A DNA stretch of 64,000 nt from Cordia subcordata (taxonomy: Eukaryota; Streptophyta; Magnoliopsida; Boraginales; Cordiaceae), in NCBI GenBank assembly GCA_028554755.1, contig JAPTOF010000025.1:5443501-5507500 (forward strand), in the 5' to 3' direction. This document shows positions 60,157-64,000 of the stretch, one piece after another (position 1 is the first letter of the stretch; each line of letters opens with the position of its first letter). Both the position numbers and the translations under genes were made by a program. Below the pieces are notes generated by a model, which saw only the letters and a list, made by a program, of their open reading frames with translations, was not told the DNA's origin and did not search any database.

Positions 60157-61172
60157 GGGGAAATGAGGGGAAAAAAAATGAATAAAAAAGATTTGTAGAA
60201 TGATACTTAATATGTAGATATTATAGTTAGAAAATAATGTTTGTGTAGTATTTTTCAGAGGGGAAATTAAGTTGGCATTATGCTTTTAATTATTTTGATT
60301 AATTGTTCATTTTCCCCCTAATTTTGCTGTCTGATTGCTCTGTGTGATAGGTCCCTTAATTTACAAGCCTTTTTTTTTTTCCCCTTAATGATTCAGTGAC
60401 AAATAAATTACATATTATTATGTTGCACGCTGCTTACGGACTTGGATTTTATAATAATGATATGATAAGATTATTTGAACAATTAACAATCATGGGATCT
60501 TCTTTGTAATAGCATACATGAGAGTACTCAAAATCATACTTATTTCAATATAATGGGTATTCAAATCTGTGTTTTCCGTGAGCTAGTATTCAAATATGTT
60601 GAGATTAGGAAGTAACTGAAGTAGTTAAAATTACTATTTCTAGGAGGGATGACTTGAGTTTAAATCATGTCGGAGAACGGGAGTTGAGGTTAAGAGACTT
60701 GAGTGCAAAACCTGTGGAGAACGGGAGCTGAGGTTAGGGACTTGAGTTCAAAACCTGTGAAGAGTAAGGGAGCTGCAGTTAGGGTGGGGGTGGGAGAAAA
60801 GAAAAAAGGTGTAATTACAAAGATGATTAACATCATGAGGTACAAAAGGGTTGTTTGATGGCATTATATTCTTTCACCACACATGAACACGAAAACTGGG
60901 AATTGAATCAACGATATGGTTGTACAGAAGAATTCGTTCTTCCAGCTGAAACAGCCGTGCTCCGTTTCCTCAGCCGCCCGGCTGCATTTGCCAACGCGAC
61001 CGGTTAAACTTCCGATCTGACTTCGAAGAGTTTGGCATTGCTCGCATATGCATTCGGGATGCAGCTTCAGAGAGCTGGTAAAGCTCCACGAGGATAAAGT
61101 AGAATGTGATTCAAATGTAATTGGTCACTTCCAGTGGAGCAAACACAATGAGCTCCTTAAATTGGCACGCAG
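60157..61172. other. Intergenic DNA with tandem repeats
   Basis: About two and a half copies of a 50-55-bp unit lie at 60,668-60,785 (GGAGAACGGGAG(T/C)TGAGGTTA...GACTTGAGTKCAAAACCTGTG). The part nearest 61,172 is probably the 3' untranslated region of the minus-strand dimethylase. Confidence 0.6.
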
Positions 61173-63369
61173 CTAAGCGTTCGCAATCAAATTATGCAGC
61201 CTGACGAAATCTTCTAATGCAAGTTCCTCAGGCCTTGACTGCACAAGGAACAGAGAGCCATAGATTCTTAGATATGCCGATAAAGATAATTAGAGGTCTG
61301 TTTGATTAATTTACCAATACTTACAGTAGCTGGAAGACCAATTTTGGTAAGGGCTTCTTCGATTTCATGGGAAGAGCATATATGTTGGAGTGATTTCCGC
61401 AACATCTTGCGTTTTCCGTTGAATGCAGAATTGACCTTACACCAAACAATAACAAATTAGATATATGGCCGAAGATTTTCTGTTTAAAGTTTAATTTTTA
61501 ATCACAAAGATCAAAAAAGATAAAAAGAAAAAGGGAACAGAAAGACAAATCAACCTGATTATGCGAATGTCTACATGCGAAATGTTCTTTATGGCAGAAC
61601 GACTCTAAGAAACAAGTTTATGGTTCTCAAGAAAACAATTAAAATTACTTCCTACTGCTGGCAAAGTCACAATTATAGCTTAAAGAGGCATATATAAGAG
61701 GAGGTAAGAACCATTGAGAAGAAGCTTTTGGCAGAAGAAACTGGAGGATAGTCCACTGCTCGCTTCAGCTTAAAGGCAACAACTGCTGCATCAACCTGCA
61801 TAATCATTAGAAACCTCCGTCTCAGAAATCATGACGACTGGGGGTTCCATGACACAACAAGGGTAAACACGAAAACATAAAATTCCAAGCCAGATGAGTC
61901 AGTCCTCATGACCACTCAATGAAGTCATAACAAAGATATGCTTACATAAATACTCTGAATGTATTAAATCCAAAACCTGAATCCTGCAATTCCTAAGCAA
62001 AATATTCTCTGTATAACTGAAGAGTAAGATGTTCAAGCTTTCAGAGTATTATGCCAGTACAAAAGGCGACTCAGACAGCACCTGTGATCAGTGCTGGGTT
62101 ATTGGTGCATGGTAGGCCTCAGAACTATCAAAGAAGCTCGTATTCAGTCATTTTTGTTTGATAATTATCATTTACCTCTTAGGTATTCCGAAAAATAATA
62201 AGCTAGTGTATAATGTCAGCAAATTTGTTCAGGTCAAGTGATAACACATACTGATCTGATGTTAATGAGGACCAACTATAGCAAAAAGAAAATGGCAATG
62301 GTAATGGATACTAAAGTGGATAGCATAATGTTTTCTGAGTGCCTCGTTGAAGTAAAAGTTCATGTAAGGTGAACGTGTAGTAGCTTTCTAGAGATTCTAT
62401 CTGGCAAATATACAAACTGGCCACAACAAAAAATTGGTACCTTTCATCTCTAAACCTCAGTAGGCTGGAAGTAGAAATAGAAGCATCCTTGCAATGTTTT
62501 GATTTACTGGTAAAATTACACAAGAAGCAGAGATAGAATATGCTGTCAACTAAGATCAAAATTTAGTAAACAATAATACTAAATTTAGCCGTCGAAGTGG
62601 TTGGCATATGATTTTTGGGAGTGTGTACAGGCACAAAAACAAAAAGGGTTTGGTTCTTGTGGCTTTTCCAAATGTATAGAGGTTGTAATAAACTGTCGAA
62701 CTGAAATAAGTGTATTTACTGAAGTTTTCAGTGGGTCCAGAAGTCAATCCTGAATATATTCTGATTGTGACAGTTTAGAGTTTACAGCCCTTTGGCCGCA
62801 TCTTTTGTCTGCAGCCCTTCAGGAACAATTTTTCAGACTGTTTTGGAAAACCTCAGAAACTGAGACACTCTCCCTTGACCCATTTCACATTTTTATGAAA
62901 ATCTTGTGTCTCACTTGAAAGCATGCATTTGGGCTGCCCAGCGCTGGCCACTTGCTCTTATTTGGAAGGCAGCTACAGATTTGAATAACTCAGAGGTTCA
63001 GATGTGGGTGTTTCAACAGCAAGGGAACCTACTAAAAGGCTATTTACGAATATAAACCTTTGGCTTTTGTCTACAGAGATGTCCACACTCAGCAACAATG
63101 ACACATTTATGAACTAAAATGCACAGCTTGATGTGCTAAATGAGTTAAAGTATGACCTAATTTACAGCCTATTTGGCTAAGCTTATTTGGGGCTTATAAG
63201 CTGCAAATAGTAAAAAACATGTCAGGGGGTGCTTTTTTCTAGGAGCTTATAAGCTTCAAAATAAGCAGAGCCCAACAGGCTATTAATATATATCTAGAAA
63301 ATTAAATAGCACTTACTTTTGGTTGAGGAAAGAAATTTGTCCTAGGGACCTTGAATTTGTATTCGGGAT
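61173..63369 (-). CDS. PFC1: KsgA/Dim1-type rRNA adenine dimethylase, plastid PFC1-like (3' part only)
   Basis: Four last exons on minus: 63317-63369 (DPEYKFKVPRTNFFPQPK), 61712-61795 (VDAAVVAFKLKRAVDYPPV), 61325-61435 (VNSAFNGKRKMLRKSLQHI...GLPAT) and 61173-61238 (SRPEELALEDFVRLHNLIANA, stop at 61,173). Phases match and introns are GT-AG. The FxPxPxVDAAVV motif and the C-terminal RPEELxxxDFVxLHN are typical of the KsgA/Dim1 family, which dimethylates two adjacent adenines near the 3' end of small-subunit rRNA. The wording fits the plant plastid enzyme (PALEFACE1) better than the nuclear Dim1. The SAM-binding N-terminal half lies beyond 64,000. The donor after 61,712 reads GTTCTT, a weak but GT-type site. 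A MITE sits in the long intron. Confidence 0.88.
63175..63282. mobile_element. Short MITE in the dimethylase intron, TTA duplication
   Basis: TTA flanks both sides (63,172-63,174 and 63,283-63,285). The ends CAGCCTATTTGGCTAAGC and CAGAGCCCAACAGGCTA are imperfect inverted repeats, and GCTTATAAGC occurs near each end. It is 108 bp and noncoding. It resembles 52,399-52,815. Confidence 0.7.
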
Positions 63370-64000
63370 CTGAAGAAAAATGAAATAGGAAAAAGGAATC
63401 CAATTATGATTCTTCCAATACAGCCATATAATTTGCTACAAGTTCTGCTTCACTGAATAAGATGCACCTTAATCATGGGTTGAATCATTCAAATAACATA
63501 GCTCAAGTGATTCAGTGCAAAGAAACAGAAACATAATGTGTGTATAAATGAAATGAGAAGGGCTATGCAACAAGTTACAACTAGGAGATCTTTCTAAAGC
63601 CATCAGAATGTAGGATGACATTGTCACTGAGGATCACAACAGCAATATCATAATAAATTATAGTTTCTTCATAAATTATTCAGTAATTATTAATGGTAAC
63701 CATAAACACTCCATTGTAGGAGAGGATTAGATGCATCACATGATTGTTTTTCGACTTTAATGACCCCCGCCTAATTGAGGTAAAACCTAAAACAGAAAAT
63801 GTTTGTAGAGAAAAAGAACGGAAAGAAAAGAACAACTGTAGCCATTTTAGCAACTCCCAACCTGATCTAATGTTGAAGCCCACTAATCAGATTTCTCTCA
63901 CGGAGACTTACATAAGAATGGAACAACTAATACTGATTTAGTCATTTTTCATTTCTTGCTATTGTTCTGTTAGTATTATGAATGGTAAGGAAGCGATAGA
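63370..64000 (-). other. Intron of the dimethylase gene, continuing past the window
   Basis: The next upstream coding exon, which must end in a G to complete the split Asp codon, is not found before the window edge. No other gene is seen. Confidence 0.5.

Noticed and set aside
1..64000. CRISPR arrays, bacterial operons or a prophage
   Set aside because: No regularly spaced identical repeats with unique spacers were seen, and spliced plant genes show this is eukaryotic nuclear DNA.

Overview
This window is nuclear DNA of a flowering plant, most likely a eudicot. It is AT-rich, its genes are split by GT-AG introns, and its identifiable proteins are plant or plastid types: an RS-subfamily SR splicing factor, an ATL-type RING-H2 ligase, a plastid rRNA dimethylase and a major-latex-protein relic. 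Much of the remaining sequence is transposon-derived. I cannot name the species from sequence alone.

Host genes, left to right. A broken MLP/Bet v 1 gene lies on the minus strand (about 3.4-5.1 kb). A complete nine-exon MAK16 gene lies on the plus strand (11.29-15.12 kb, 302 residues; 60S ribosome biogenesis). An RS31-like SR protein gene lies on the minus strand (45.0-48.8 kb, 249 residues). A three-exon ATL58/59-like RING-H2 gene lies on the plus strand (53.48-55.60 kb, 201 residues). A small plant protein gene with a premature stop lies on the plus strand (59.74-60.16 kb). The last four exons of a PFC1/KsgA-type rRNA dimethylase lie on the minus strand (61.17-63.37 kb) and run off the right edge. 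These genes share no pathway; they are ordinary neighbours separated by repeats.

Mobile DNA. The most striking element is a 7.66-kb Mutator-like element (17,899-25,559) with about 130-bp terminal inverted repeats and a perfect 9-bp target duplication. It carries a decayed mudrA-type transposase and, facing it tail to tail, a decayed plant-mobile-domain gene. It also has subterminal palindromes with a CGGCTATT/AATAGCCG core and a 1.1-kb AAT-type trinucleotide array. Other elements are: a Copia deletion derivative with a GTACT duplication (1,089-3,319); a near full-length Copia (29,583-36,527) with about 392-bp LTRs that is itself split by a TAA-flanked MITE; two related hAT-like elements with 8-bp duplications in the MLP pseudogene intron; a 944-bp foldback element (15,833-16,776); several TTA/TAA-flanked MITEs; a rearranged Copia relic; two non-LTR retrotransposon relics; and a SINE-like fragment.

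I saw no rRNA gene, intact tRNA gene, CRISPR array or bacterial-type operon. Exon boundaries were read by eye from reading frames and GT/AG signals, and no alignment or database search was run.
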